Below, one piece after another: positions 23,111 to 34,717 of a stretch of DNA of 64,000 bases. The translations under genes were made by a program, and so were the position numbers. The DNA comes from Selaginella tamariscina (taxonomy: Eukaryota; Streptophyta; Lycopodiopsida; Selaginellales; Selaginellaceae). Location: assembly GCA_003024785.1 (NCBI GenBank), contig PUQB01000177.1, positions 248,001 through 312,000 of the forward strand. The letters run 5' to 3'. The number at the start of each line of letters is the position of its first letter. The first letter of the stretch is position 1. Below the pieces are notes generated by a model. That model was not told the origin of the DNA, did not search any database, and saw only the letters and a program-made list of their open reading frames with translations.

Positions 23111-24664
23111 ATGTAGCTTGTACTGCCTCAACACTAAGGTCATATCCTGCACGCAAGAAGGTACAGGATTGATCCTGGCTGCCAGAGAGGAAAATGTGAG
23201 CATCCTAAACCTTCAATCGATCTGAGGATTTGCAACCACAAACTATGGCATGCCCAAAACGATGGGAGTCGTCTAAGTCTTGATCAAATTGAAGGAAATC
23301 GAACAGTTGAATGCGCCATGAGTTCAAGAGAGAGTGTGGTAGCATGGGTAACTGCGCCAGAAGCAATCAGACGACCATCTACAACCTCTATAGGAACTGC
23401 ACGCTTCAATTTCACCATTGGAATGCCATGTTAAGTTGCAAAAGTGTTATCCATGAAGCATGCATTTGCACTAGTGTTTAACAGGGCAAACTCCTTGAGC
23501 TTTCAATTATTGAGGTGAATGTGTACAGGAAACTTGAGTGATGGAATGGTATGAGCAACACCAATGGAGCCTGCACCTACGTCCAACTTCGCGACTCCTA
23601 GATGAAGTGGACATTGAAGATTTCCAACTGAACTTCAGCTTCAACTTCACGCATCTTAAACTTTCTGGCTTTAATAGAACATTCTACCACCTTGTGTCCT
23701 GCTTCACCACAATACAAGCATAAATTCTCACCGCACGATGTTGCTTCTCGGCATCTGAAAATGGGCCACACTTTTATTTTTCAACCTCCATAGGAACTAC
23801 TCCAGAAGGTGTCGTAGGAACATATGCTACAGCTACAAGATTGGCTTGCAGGAACTACTGACGGGATTTTTCCTGACGACGCTCGAACAAACGGTTATCG
23901 TAGTGAACGACCTATTGCATGATTTCCATTAAGGTTTGGGCATTCGGTAACGTAAGGAGAAGGTCCTTCACGTCATTCCTCAACCCAAAACGGGAGTGTT
24001 CGATCAATGCAGTCTTGTCCCATGGAATGTTCGTGCAAAGTTGCTGAAATTTGGATGCATAGACAGAAGTTAGTTGGAATCCTTATGTAAGCTTCCTTAA
24101 CTTCGTGTATGCGGAATGGTACTAATCGGATCTCCAAAGCAGGCTTCAAAGGCAGCCACAAATCCTTCAAAGTCATCCATCAATGGGTTGTCACGCTCCA
24201 GCAAAGGGGCAACCCAAGCCCATAGAGATTCAACTAGTAGGATGCCAAAAGGCCAACCTTTTGTGTATCAGTCGAGTAACGGCGTGGTTACATGTGGATC
24301 AAAAGCTTAATCTGATTTAGGAAACCTTGAAAATTGGCACAATTGCCACTGAACTTCTCTGGCATGCTGATCTTTGGCTCTGAAGTAGAGTTCGATGGAG
24401 AGGAAACCACAGATGCTTAAAAGAGAGCCTGCGCAGCAGCCTTGGAGGATACATCAGCAGCTGCATACGCCGCGTTGGTGGAACCTTGCAAATTGTGACC
24501 ACTTGGCCAATGTGGCCAGCTCATGAAGCAACATTTGGTGCTCACGTTGAAATTGCTCAAAATCTGCCATGATCCGTGAAAGAAAGAAGGAAAACAAGGG
24601 GGGAAAATTGAGGAAAAAAAAGGTAACTGAAAATTGGGGAGCTAAGAAAGTGGTTATTATCAAC

Positions 24665-24943
24665 TGTCAAGCCACGATTCAAGAGCAAGGAGGCTTTACT
24701 CAAGAGTAGGACAAGGACTAGGAACAAGACAAGAGTAGGACAGGAACTAGGAACAAGACGAGAACATGAAGCAAGGAGCAAGATAAGAACAAAACAAGAA
24801 TGATCGTAAATTGACTGATGTTGATAGTAACTGATTATACAACAATTAGGTTGGAGCTTTTATGTTCACAACTCCAAGAACTAATCTAGGCATGAGCTAA
24901 AATATACTCCAAAAGCTAATCTAGTCATGAGCTAAAATGGACC
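24665..24943 (-). repeat. Upstream LTR of the minus-strand Gypsy element (partial)
   Basis: About 280 bp align with 19068-19345 at roughly 90 percent by eye; the rest of the LTR is absent and different sequence starts near 24943. Confidence 0.75.
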
Positions 24944-26372
24944 CTTGTGGACCATGTGACATGTGACATGGCCACACATGTGTTTGGAGGTCTTTCTCTT
25001 GGCCGTGCCGCCCTTCCTGTTGTGCTTCCCTGGGGGTTCCCTATTGCAGTGGCTACTTTGCCTCGGGGTGCCTCGGTCCAAGCTCCGTCTAAGTGGATGT
25101 CCGGCTCAACATAGTTATTGTCGGCTGTTTGTTGCAGTGCTTGTCTGCCATTGCACTCCTTGCCACCTTGATGACGTTTGGTAGAGCCCACTTGGTCCTA
25201 TATGTAGGGCCTTTCTAGTTATCCCCTCCTTCCTTCCCCGGCTTCCATAGCTGGTCTCCAATTAGTTGGGGTTGTGGGTATTCTCGATCAAGGTCATAGC
25301 TGTGGTGCGTCTGGGTGGCTCCTCCATAATTATGAAGGTGGTTAGTGATCCGGTCCTTGAGCTCCTTTGCTGTGTTTGTGTTGCTTTGGGCTTCGAGTGT
25401 TCCCCTTTGGACCCTTGGTCTACTCGTGCGGTGCCTTCTTTAGTGGGGGACTTAAAAGGGGCGTGCCTTGTGGTGGGCGCATAAGGCTATGACTTTGCCA
25501 TCGTCCAATCCTCCATGCCTGCCTGGTCTGTAGTTTCTAGCACTCAAAACCTTTGCGGGGGGGGCGGACTTGCTTTGCTGATACATATAACAATCCCCTT
25601 CCGGTGCAAAACTTATCTACTGGTGCAGAAACTTATCTACTAGTGTTCCAGTCATGCTGTACCTTTGCACCCCTAAGCCAGGGGTGACTAAGAAGCAAGT
25701 TGAATCCCCTTTGGTGTGCTGTTAAGGACAACGACATTTATCCAAAATTTTGACCGTTTGGATCTTGACTCCCACTACCCTTAGGACACCTTTGGGTGTT
25801 ACCTTTTCTTGGTTTGCCATGCGTACGTGGAAGGGAGTAGGCTCTGGGGTTGGCATACTCAACTCACGATGGAGTTCCATTGACATGATTTTCACTGCCG
25901 ACTCTTTCGTATGATTGGGCAGCCGCCATTTGAACCGAAATGGATGGTACATTGTCCACGAAGTCTATTATAGTCCTAGTGCCCTTGGCCAGGGCTTGGC
26001 TGATCCTGTGGCGAGCCCCACCTAGAGTGATTGGCGCCCCTTGTCCCGTTGATGCCTTGGCCTCTTCTATGCTGATGGCAGGGTGTTCTTGCATCCTAGT
26101 GGTTCCCCTTGATCCTTGGCTCTAGTTGGGCCACCAGTTCTAGAGCAGTTGGCCCGTCAGCGCACTTCTCACCCATTGCCTCAACACTAAGAATTTTGTT
26201 GCTCGTTCCCTTCTTATGGTGCCTCTTTTCCCCTAGTTTTGCATGTGTGCGGTTGCCTTGTTTCTTTTGTTAGGGGCCTGTGGTGTTGTGTTCCCCACTA
26301 ATTCATCCTAGTAGAACGACTCTTTACCTAGTTGGCCTGCGATGTGAGGATTGGTGTCGAGCTAGTGGGGTA
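24944..26372 (-). mobile_element. Gypsy fragment with protease-like region, minus strand
   Basis: The minus-strand peptide near 25952-25722 contains LSMPTPEPTPFHVRMANQ followed by KVTPKGVLRVVGVKI. This resembles the protease to RT linker of plant Gypsy polyproteins (MANQxxxxPKG). The rest is GC-richer than the surroundings but has no intact frame. It is an old fragment with no LTRs recognised and many breaks. Confidence 0.55.
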
Positions 26373-28005
26373 TATGCATGTTGTAACAAAACGGGCATGA
26401 ACATGAAAATGGGATTAAATAAATTTAATTAATACTTAAGTTTTTTATTAATTAATCATTTAATTAATATGTAATTAAGCCTTAAATATTAATTAATTAA
26501 AATTAATCCTTCAATAACCTTACTTAGTAAGGAATATTCCTAAAATATCTTAGAATATTCATATTATTCTTTAAAAATAGTTTACAATAATAAAAATACT
26601 ATCAAACATAATTACAAATGAAATCATTTCTTATCAACATGTTAATTTATTTATAAATACTTTCTTCCTAACCATACAGAAATCTCCTCATTTTGTCTAA
26701 ATCATCACTCTCCGGATTAATCAAATCATTTTGGTCAATATCTTGATGTTGTTGCCACCTAACACTCTCACGAATGCAATTGGGAGTTGCCATCCTTGTT
26801 AATACATAAGATGTGATAAGACAGGTCTGCATAAAGGCTCATCTAAAAAATGACGTTCCTTAAGAATAATATTATAAAGCGCCCGGTTGCTATCCTTCAT
26901 TTTATAAAATTCAAAATCACGAGAAAGAAAAGCTTCAGGAAATGTTTGATACGGTGGATACTGCTCACAAAATTTTCGAGATTCTTCTTTCTGAGGCACG
27001 TATCCAAGTAGTTCACTAGCTCATCCAGATATCAGAATATGGATCGAAAGTGATTGGATGAATACAAGCAATGTTTTGGTTGAGCATAGCCTTCTGAGGA
27101 GAGTCGTCTACCACTAAATATGTGCGTTCTTCATTATCCTTAAGCGACTGATCTCCCCATGAGCCCAATTAATCTTTCATTCTTGAAGAAGTATGGCTTG
27201 CTTTCCTTTCTTATATTGTGAAATTCGAGAGGTTTATAACATTCGCTGGTCAAAAATCCAATCTTTACGAATCACCTCTTCTGCAACACTACAATGTTTC
27301 TTAAGCAAATTCAACAGCGGTGTTAAGTTATGAATCTGCATGCATGACCAAATCCCCACAAGCGCACCCATCTCCTTAAGCTTTTGAAAGAGACGATCCA
27401 ACCCTGGACGAAAAAAATATCATATCGAAATTTACCATGACAAGGAATGAAATCTCCTTGTTTGATTTCTTTTTTCTATCCTCGGGCCTTTGTCGATGAA
27501 GCAGAACACCATTGACATCCAACAACACAATATGGCCATGAGTAACAGGGATAGCGTTGCCTCTTGAATACTTTGCAAATCACTTGTTTGTCCCTTTCAC
27601 ATTTATCCGTTGACACTATTCGTTGCCTATCCCTTCATCATTTAATTGTACATCATCCTTACAAGATTCAGATATTGCATGCGCTGAAGAAATTGATTTC
27701 GGAACTGAAGCCAATAAAATGTGATGAAAAAACTGAAGTGGCCCCCATGGTAACGATGTTTTGAGCTGCATTATTATCCATTTCCTGCATGAACTCTGTC
27801 ATTCTGACATGTGGCACAAGAAATTTGCCAAACCCCTCTCTTACCTCATGGCAATGCTGAAAATCCATGTTCTCAACTGTTTCATTACATCTGCAAAATG
27901 ATAATTAGCTGACCTTAAATTATCAAGGTATATTATTTACCTTGTTAATGTGTGACCCATGTTTGAACTAAAAGCTTCATTAATCCTTGAGAATTTATTT
28001 TCTGT
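26373..28005 (-). repeat. Left terminal block (candidate long TIR) of copy 1
   Basis: About 1.63 kb matching 56440-58052 nearly end to end, starting from GCATGTTGTAACAAAA (copy 2: GCACGTTGTAACTAAAA) and ending at ATCCTTGAGAATTTAT. The outer 350 bp are AT-rich (TTAATTAATT runs). Beyond both ends the two copies are unrelated, so these are true boundaries. Confidence 0.75.
26799..27868 (-). pseudogene. FCP1/NIF-like HAD phosphatase gene, element copy 1
   Basis: HAD phosphatases of the FCP1/NIF family remove phosphate from proteins through a nucleophilic Asp. Minus-strand segments in order: PHVRMTEFMQEMDNN (27820-27770), HGHIVLLDVNGVLLH (about 27545-27500, where the usual DxDxT motif reads DxNGV as in plant DLNG-type members), a RPGLDRLFQKLKEMGALVGI segment (27420-27350, motif II area), LVVDDSPQKAML (motif IV area, about 27120-27085), and YLDTCLRKKE then CEQYPPYQTFPEAF near 27010-26930. 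The order and motifs match plant FCP1-like proteins such as the Arabidopsis DLNG group. The frame is interrupted several times, some of which may be introns. The gene lies wholly within the terminal block, so an intact element would carry two copies. Confidence 0.75.
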
Positions 28006-28240
28006 ACAAATATAAACGAAATATACAAAAATGCCTTATGTTACACTCATTTACAACTATTCGTCACTCTAAGAACTCATTAACAATTCTTCTTCGTTAT
28101 TACCTTCTGAGTGAGGCGAAGAAGGTCTAAGCCGCTTGTGAGATGGTTCAGATCTTCTATCTTCTATTGATGTTTCCATGGGTAATGGAGTGTGAATGTT
28201 CTGTACTCCTCGAGATAACTTCCGGTCTAATATCTGATTG
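28006..28240. other. Short spacer between the phosphatase and methyltransferase-like genes
   Basis: AT-rich, with in-frame remnants rich in Ser and Glu (SSEDESGSMSESED) on the minus strand at 28290-28220, probably the acidic tail of the upstream gene. Nothing else recognised. Confidence 0.4.
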
Positions 28241-30626
28241 AAGTTCGTCCTCAGACTCCGACATTGAACCAGATTCGTCTTCAGAGCTATCGCACTTCTG
28301 GAGGGAACTTTCTCAAATACTCCTTATGGTTTCGTTGGGGTAGTCAGTTGAGAACCTCTCTATCCACTTGTTCAGGTCCTCAACCATGGTCTTATCCTTT
28401 TCAACGGCAAACACACATGTATCCGAAGGTAACACTCCTTCAAGACGGACCCCCTAGTGCAGTAGTCAAAAACCCACGCATCACTGTGAGGACCCCTGAT
28501 CAAGTTGACGATGCTCCGTGCCGCTTGACTTGTAATGTTTGGATAACGTACATTGCCGAATACGTCACTCTCAGCTATCGGTGTATCGGATGGAGGTTCA
28601 GGGCCGTTGGAGTGCAAACAGATGCCTGGCCAGTCATTTGGAAGTTTGAAATTTGGCGCATTCCTAACAACCAAGTGAACAACCGTATCAATGCACTTGG
28701 ATCAGCATCGTTCATATAAAATCCTGTCCAACGATGTTATTCTCTTGGCAAAAGAAGGCAAAGTATCGGTGACATGAGCAAGAATCAAGAAATAAATACC
28801 TGAAAACGTAGATATCAGTCAAGAGTGCAAGCATGAATTCAATAATAAATACCTTCTTTGTACATGCTTGCACGGCTAAGTTTCTCCACCAAATCCTCTA
28901 GTGCCCTATCTGTCGAAGGATTTTTTGACACCCGCCGATCCATCACGAACAATTGAAACGGTTTCCTACAAGCAGTGATTACCCCATAAAGTCTCCGAAT
29001 CCAACAACAAACATCTGTAGGGCTTGATTCGTAGCATCCTCCTTTATAAGGTTCAACTCGGTTCTCCGCTGCTGAAGGACTGCCATAAGAGAAGGCGTCA
29101 TCGCAATGTTCTCCTTTTTGGCGTTGGCGTGCAATAGATTCTTGCCCAGATCTTCCGATTGATTCACCCATTCGACAAGCATATCATCGTTTGTCACATG
29201 CAAATATTTGCTGACCTCTTCGTATGTTGAAGCCGAGGTCCAACCCAGTTTGTGGCAGTGTATTCCCAACCACTCCTTGAAGTGCCTGACCGTCTTCAAC
29301 TCCATTGCCTTGAGATGAAAAGGAGAGGTGGGCTGCTGTTGTTAATCTGTAATTTGCCATCAATCACCAAATCAGCCAAGACTTCCATCTCCTCCATCGT
29401 TGTTCCATTTAAAGGCTTCAACCATGTGAGCTTGAAATCGTTGTCTACATCCTTTATAGATTAGACTTTTCGGCGTCTTACTGGGTTTCTTTGCAGACTT
29501 TCTGAGGGCTCCCTTCACTTGTCTGCTTCTTCTTCAGTGTTCCTTTTGCAAAGGATTCCATAATCCCCAACCATTTGGCAAAGATCCTATCCTCGGGACA
29601 AGAAATCAAACATCAAAAAGGATGTTTCCTTCCCGCCCACCTGGGCAAAATCAACTGCTACAATTTCTTCAACTCTCTAAAAAAAGACAGATTAATATAC
29701 CGGCGAGATAAATCCCGCCCAAACAATTTGCTTACCCGGTAGTCCGCAGATTGTGTATTCCCTGCGTAGCTCTTTGTGGTGCGCTGAAGAGATTCCCACA
29801 CGGCTCGCGTGTGTTTGAACTTCTCCCATATTTTGCTGTTGTAGTGGTTGGTGTCGCAGCGTCCCATTCCGCCGATAACTTATGGTACTGCTCGATTGTG
29901 AGATTCGGCTTTAAAAACGCCGATCTTTTGTCAGCTTCTCACGGGTATGCTCGGAAAGTTTTGTTGCCATCGTTCCTTTGTTGTGTTCATCGAGAAGTCG
30001 TTGGGCTGCCGTTATTGTGTGCTGGCCACTAATGATGTAGTACGATTGATTTTTATTCTCCGTCTGAATCTTCTGATTTGTTCTGGTGTTGTGATCCACA
30101 CTTTGTCACGCCTTTTTTCTTTCATAGTATGGCACAAAACAGCATTATGTGGAACGGTGTAAGAATTGTCGTCCTTCATCTTCTCCATGAGCTCAGCTAC
30201 ACGTTCCTGGTTGAGTGGCCTGTAATTGAAGTTTGGGTTGACGCTGCAATACTTAACCCTACACTCGTAAATCTTATCATCCAACATCATTTCCTTGTGG
30301 CTTATTGCAGCATGGATGCCACAGGTGCAGCTGACAAAACGACAATGATTTTCTTTGCGATCCGAATCAACATGTGTGATCCCCGACTGCAGCTGTTCTA
30401 ATGTTCTCGGCACACTCTTCCAGCTCCCGAAATTCCTAAGCAAATTGAACGTGATCTGTAAAGAACCTGAGACCAAGCCACCTCTCAATTCCCTTATGAT
30501 GTCGCTGTGTTCTTCTTCAATGTAAGAGGGACGATTGCTCCACTTGTGGATTTTCTGTATTGTGAAGCAATATCTACTGAGAATACACCTACTTCGATGA
30601 GTCTGGAAGATCTTCGAAGTAGACAT
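28241..30626 (-). pseudogene. ParB-like domain plus DNA-methyltransferase-like domain
   Basis: The N-terminal part (30626 downward) has ERVAELMEKMKDD (about 30215-30170) and, about 40 residues later, YYIISGQHTITAAQRLL (30042-29990). This is the spacing and form of a ParB/sulfiredoxin-type nucleotide-binding fold, where xVxGxHRxxAxxxL is the core motif. At the C-terminal end, DAWVFDYCTRGSVLKE (about 28490-28430) looks like methyltransferase motif I, and VFAVEKDKTMVEDL soon after (about 28405-28360) looks like motif II with its acidic residue. Motif I near the C-terminus would fit a beta-class DNA methyltransferase; a DPPY motif was not found by eye. ParB-methyltransferase pairs are known from phages and plasmids. 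The gene is interrupted several times. Both domain calls are by motif only. Confidence 0.5.
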
Positions 30627-31454
30627 CTAATTGGATCCTCCATAGATGGGCTTTGTTGAGTTGAAGAAGAACTACGTCAACATCATTAGTGAAACGTGAA
30701 CGTCATTATCCACAAGACAAAACCACCCGAGATTAATGTTCGTAACTGGCAACCTCTGGATGAGAACGTGACATTGGATGGAACAAGGCATATGTGTCGA
30801 GCATCATTTAATTGGTTCGCAGCTTACTTTCGGTGCTTGACTAGTAAATACTTTTCATTTTTTGCTTGTCCATGTGATGTGACAAGGTTAGTTTGACACA
30901 ACTATGGTTGCTCCAATGCACTTCCCATTATTTTAAAATATGGCCAAGTTGATTCCAGAATCCCCCTGCCCATCTCTTCTCCCCTCTCGTCTTCAATGTC
31001 ACCTTCAATTCCACATCTGAATAAAAATAATTAGTTCTTCAAGCACATATCCGAGTATAATAAAGATTTATTTTAATTCTTAACGACGACTCCATACTAA
31101 TGACTGAATCTCCTTGTTTGATTAAATAGTCCTTTATACAATAATACACTATGAATACAATTCATATAAAAACGCACACACACTTGTATAAACCCAATAT
31201 ACAAAATTAATACACTGATAAATTCACATACACCTTTCTTTGTCTCAGAGGGAAGTGGACAGGATTAACTGTCTAAAGCTCACCTTTGTGATAATGCAAA
31301 AAACTGATAACATTTGGTTTTAGAACCACCATAAATATGAGCTTTGGACAGTTTCACTTAGTTTACTGGCTTTTACTCAAAATATTATGATAAAATGATA
31401 GAAGTAAATAAACTGAGATAAGCAACTTATATATACTAATACACATATATATTC
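30627..31454. other. Upstream region of the ParB-like gene
   Basis: About 0.8 kb without a supported gene. It is AT-rich toward array 1 and would hold the promoter of the minus-strand gene. A plus-strand frame at 30696-30896 has no recognisable motif. Confidence 0.4.
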
Positions 31455-32340
31455 ACATGGAAGAGGTGGCGGGATTAATCTCACCACCCCTTCTATGCCT
31501 TTTGAAAGGGTGGGCGAAATTAATCTCGCCACCTCTTCTATGTCTTCTGAAAGGGTGAGCGGGATTAATCTCGCCACCCTTTTAAAAGGTATAGAAGAGG
31601 TGGCGAGATTAATCCCGCCACCCTTCTCAGCCTTAAAGAGAACTGGGCGGGATTTATTTAGCACACCCCTTCATGTGATCCAAAAGGGTGGCGGGATTAA
31701 TCTCGCCCACCATGGAAGGGATGGTGAAATTAATCTCATCACCCTTCTCAGTCCCCTGAAGGAGTGTGCGATAACCCTTCTCTGTTTCAGACAGAAGTGG
31801 TCGGGATTGATTTGGCTCACCATTCAGGAGACAAAGAAGGGTGGCATGATTAATCCTGCCACCCCTTCCATGCCTGGTGAGCGGGATTAATCCCGCCCAC
31901 GACACTCTCATATAAATAATGGCGCTTAGTGGGATTAATCCCGCCTTACACTCATTGAGATATAAGGGTGGCGAGATTAATCCCGCCACCCCTTCTATGC
32001 CCGGTGAAAGAAATTAATCTTCCCACCACTTTCACACCTCCTTAGAGGCTCAACGGGATTAATCCCGCCACCAGGTAGATGGGATTAATCCCGCCAGCTT
32101 ACACACAGGCCATGGGTGGCGCGATTAATCCTGCTACCCTATGCGCAAGCCATGGGCAGCGGGATTAATCCCGCCGCCTATGAGGTTAACCAAAGAGCCT
32201 ATGTGAAGGGCGGCAGGATTAATCCCGCCACTTATGACCTATGGGAAGGGCATGCATAAAGGGCGGCGAGATTAATCTCGCCGCTCATGACATGCGTGAA
32301 TCCGCCGCTCATGACTTACATGAATCTCGCCGCCCTTTGG
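31455..32340. repeat. Palindrome array 1 (GGCGGGATTAATCCCGCC family)
   Basis: About 18 copies of a near-perfect palindrome centred on ATTAAT, for example at about 31470, 31597, 31690, 31878, 31966, 32050, 32155 and 32262, at intervals of 30 to 60 bp. Arms vary together (GGTGGCG...CGCCACC, GCGGCGA...TCGCCGC), so palindromy is often kept while the bases change. It lies upstream of the ParB-like gene. Confidence 0.9.
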
Positions 32341-32514
32341 TTAATCCCACGCACACACAAATATATATATGCATATGTATTTACAAGAATGTGCAAGAGA
32401 TGAACAAACACATATATATGTATATGTATATACAGGAGTGTGCGTGTGTGCCAGAGATAGAAAAATCAATAAAATTATACATATACAAACACAAATATAT
32501 ATTATATGTATAGA

Positions 32515-32568
<54 letters not shown>

Positions 32569-32686
32569 ATATGTATATCTGTGTGTGCTAAATAAATTAA
32601 ATTATACAGATACACACACACACATATATATATAGGAGTGTGCGTGTGTGTGCGAGAGATACATAAATAAATAAATTTATACAGAT

Positions 32687-32773
<87 letters not shown>

Positions 32774-34717
32774 TGTGTGTGTGTGTGTAAATACAGATAA
32801 ATAAATATACACAGGAGTGTGCGTGTGAGAGAGAAAAATTTCACCTATGTGAATGTGCCTTTAAACCTTTTTGCACTGCCATGCCTTCTGATAAAGAGAT
32901 CTATTGATCTATGGCACAACCGCTCTATTCCACCACCATCGCCTCCTCCGCCTTTCTTCTTGAAACCCTAGGAATATACCTAAACCTTAAAAGGAATAAA
33001 ATATATATTAACCCTAATCAACTATTCCTTCTAAAAATATACTTAAACCTTAAAAAAAATAAAAATATATATTAACCCTAAACGAATATTTTTTCATTAT
33101 ATTATCATAATTTTAAATTTGTGTGCATGTGTGGGTGTGTGGGTGTATCACATACACCCCAAAAATATAAATCATGCAGGAGTTTAACATATGTGTGTCT
33201 ATGAGAGTGTTAAATTTTCATGTGTAGTAATACATATATACACACATATAATATTATACACATAGACATACATACATAGTACATAATATTGTCACGTCAA
33301 TACATATTATGGATCATGCATGGTGTGTATGTATGAAAGAAGAGAGAGTGTGTTAAAAAATTAATTTTATACACATTGCATATATTAGTACACATATATA
33401 CATACACACATGTATATACAGAAAACATACATACATATTACATGTGTAAATTCAATGTGTTACATACACATAGACTGAGTACATATGGATTATACATGTG
33501 TTGAACATGATGTTTTTTAATAAAGAAGCAACATATCTCTCCAGTTTGTTTAGGGTTTAAACCCAATGCAAGTATTTTATTATTAAATTTTATATGGTAC
33601 ATAATATATATATTAGTATAAAATCTTTATACTAATGTAAACTAAATGCATGCACATTTTTCTAATTATTTAATATAAATTTACTCTAAACACTAAACAT
33701 ATATAAGTCCCAGTGTGAGTAATTATAAATATTTGATTTTGGTTTTAAACTCTATATCATAAATACAAAGCTAAATGCTTTATTTATATTGTGATCCACT
33801 CATCGGCTTGTGCATGTGTGTGCATATATGTTTCTGTAAGTGCTTTTAATGCGTGTGCACGTGTATATATATATTAAGAAATTAATTGAAAATCCCATTA
33901 ATATATACAAATGTAGAATAATTACTGAAATAATTAAGAATAAATACTAATTTAATTATGATAATTAAGTTTAATATTGGAATATTCTTGGAATAATAAG
34001 AAAATAATAAAGAATATCCATTAATATAAGGAAATGTAAATTAATTACTTGAGTAATTAAGAAAATAATATTAATAAACACACTATGAATATATTTTAAA
34101 TGATACATAATAATATATCAATTTATTTATTGTATAAGTATATATATTTATAATATATACTTAATAATATATACTGGAATATTAAGAATGTAGAATAATT
34201 ACTAAAATTTCGTAATATTAAACAGCTTGAATCACTTGAATCACATTAAATACAATTATAAAACTCATATGTCAGAGTGTCAGTTATTTGTGTCAACTCA
34301 TCATAAATCTTATTTTATTTTATTTTATTTTCAAATTTTTTGAAATTCTGACATAACTATTGTCGGTCTGACAATGCATTTAATTTCCCACTCAAATTCA
34401 GATCTAGTTTTTTTTTCTGGCAAGGGTTTCTTTATTTCTGTAATTTTCACTTTTCATATCTTCTTTTTTCTTGATAGGATTAGCTCAGGAGTGACATTAA
34501 ATTGGGTGCTATTATTTATAGGAAAGCACGGTGCCTTCAATACTGTTTACAAGTAAGTATTATAAATAAATTTAGAAATACTTATAAAGATTCACTCTCT
34601 TACATTATTTCTTAAAATTAGAATTTAGGGGTTTAGGAATTCATTATAATTACATTATATTCTGTTAGGAATTTATCCCGTTTAAACATTCTTTTTACTT
34701 AATATTCTCGGTTAGAC
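32341..34717. repeat. Microsatellite and AT-rich spacer of copy 1
   Basis: Contains (TA)n at 32515-32566 and a symmetrical (AC)n-(AT)n-(GT)n tract at 32688-32787 that can fold into a long hairpin, then CA/TG-rich and AATAATTAATTA-rich sequence. From about 33100 it aligns, reversed, with 61660-64000 of copy 2. No gene supported except the exon-like block at 34470-34552. Confidence 0.75.
34470..34552 (+). other. Exon-like conserved block upstream of array 2
   Basis: A block reading WVLLFIGKHGAFNTVYK ends at a GTAAGT donor (34553-34558). The same block with GAFSAVYK and the same donor occurs reversed in copy 2 (about 61905-61821, donor 61815-61820). A T-rich tract and AG precede it in both. It could be an upstream exon of the DUF7869-like gene, which would put array 2 inside the first intron. 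The peptide faintly resembles a kinase glycine loop. Weak evidence. Confidence 0.35.

Larger units (their letters stand above)
19068..24943 (-). mobile_element. Decayed Ty3/Gypsy retrotransposon, minus strand
   Basis: LTR-like repeats sit at 19068-19505 and 24665-24943 and share long blocks (AAGCCAC...GAGCAAGGAGGCTT and AACTCCAAGAGCTAATxTAGG). Reading on the minus strand: gag about 24560-23750, a repeat-bearing linker, RT about 22350-21850 ([18 protein letters not shown]), RNase H about 21510-21060 (FFVEADASDFVV), integrase about 20880-20400 (GFDAILVVVDNFTKHVHFLP) and a C-terminal EVNPVAFRLELPSTMKLHPVF segment typical of chromovirus-like Gypsy elements. It is broken, with well over ten interruptions. 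The outer part of the right LTR is missing. Confidence 0.88.

Noticed and set aside
28264-28719. Plus-strand frame of 151 codons
   Set aside because: It is opposite the methyltransferase-like motifs, which explain the sequence better.
31455-32340. CRISPR-like appearance of regularly spaced palindromes
   Set aside because: Units are degenerate, spacers resemble one another, and the genome is eukaryotic with spliced genes; no cas gene is present.
32369-32812. Open frames in the CA/TA microsatellites
   Set aside because: Simple-sequence artefacts (IYIYIY, THTHTH).
34374-34556. Short plus-strand ORF as an independent gene
   Set aside because: Only the last 27 codons are similar in copy 2 and the upstream frame is not kept; kept only as an exon-like block.
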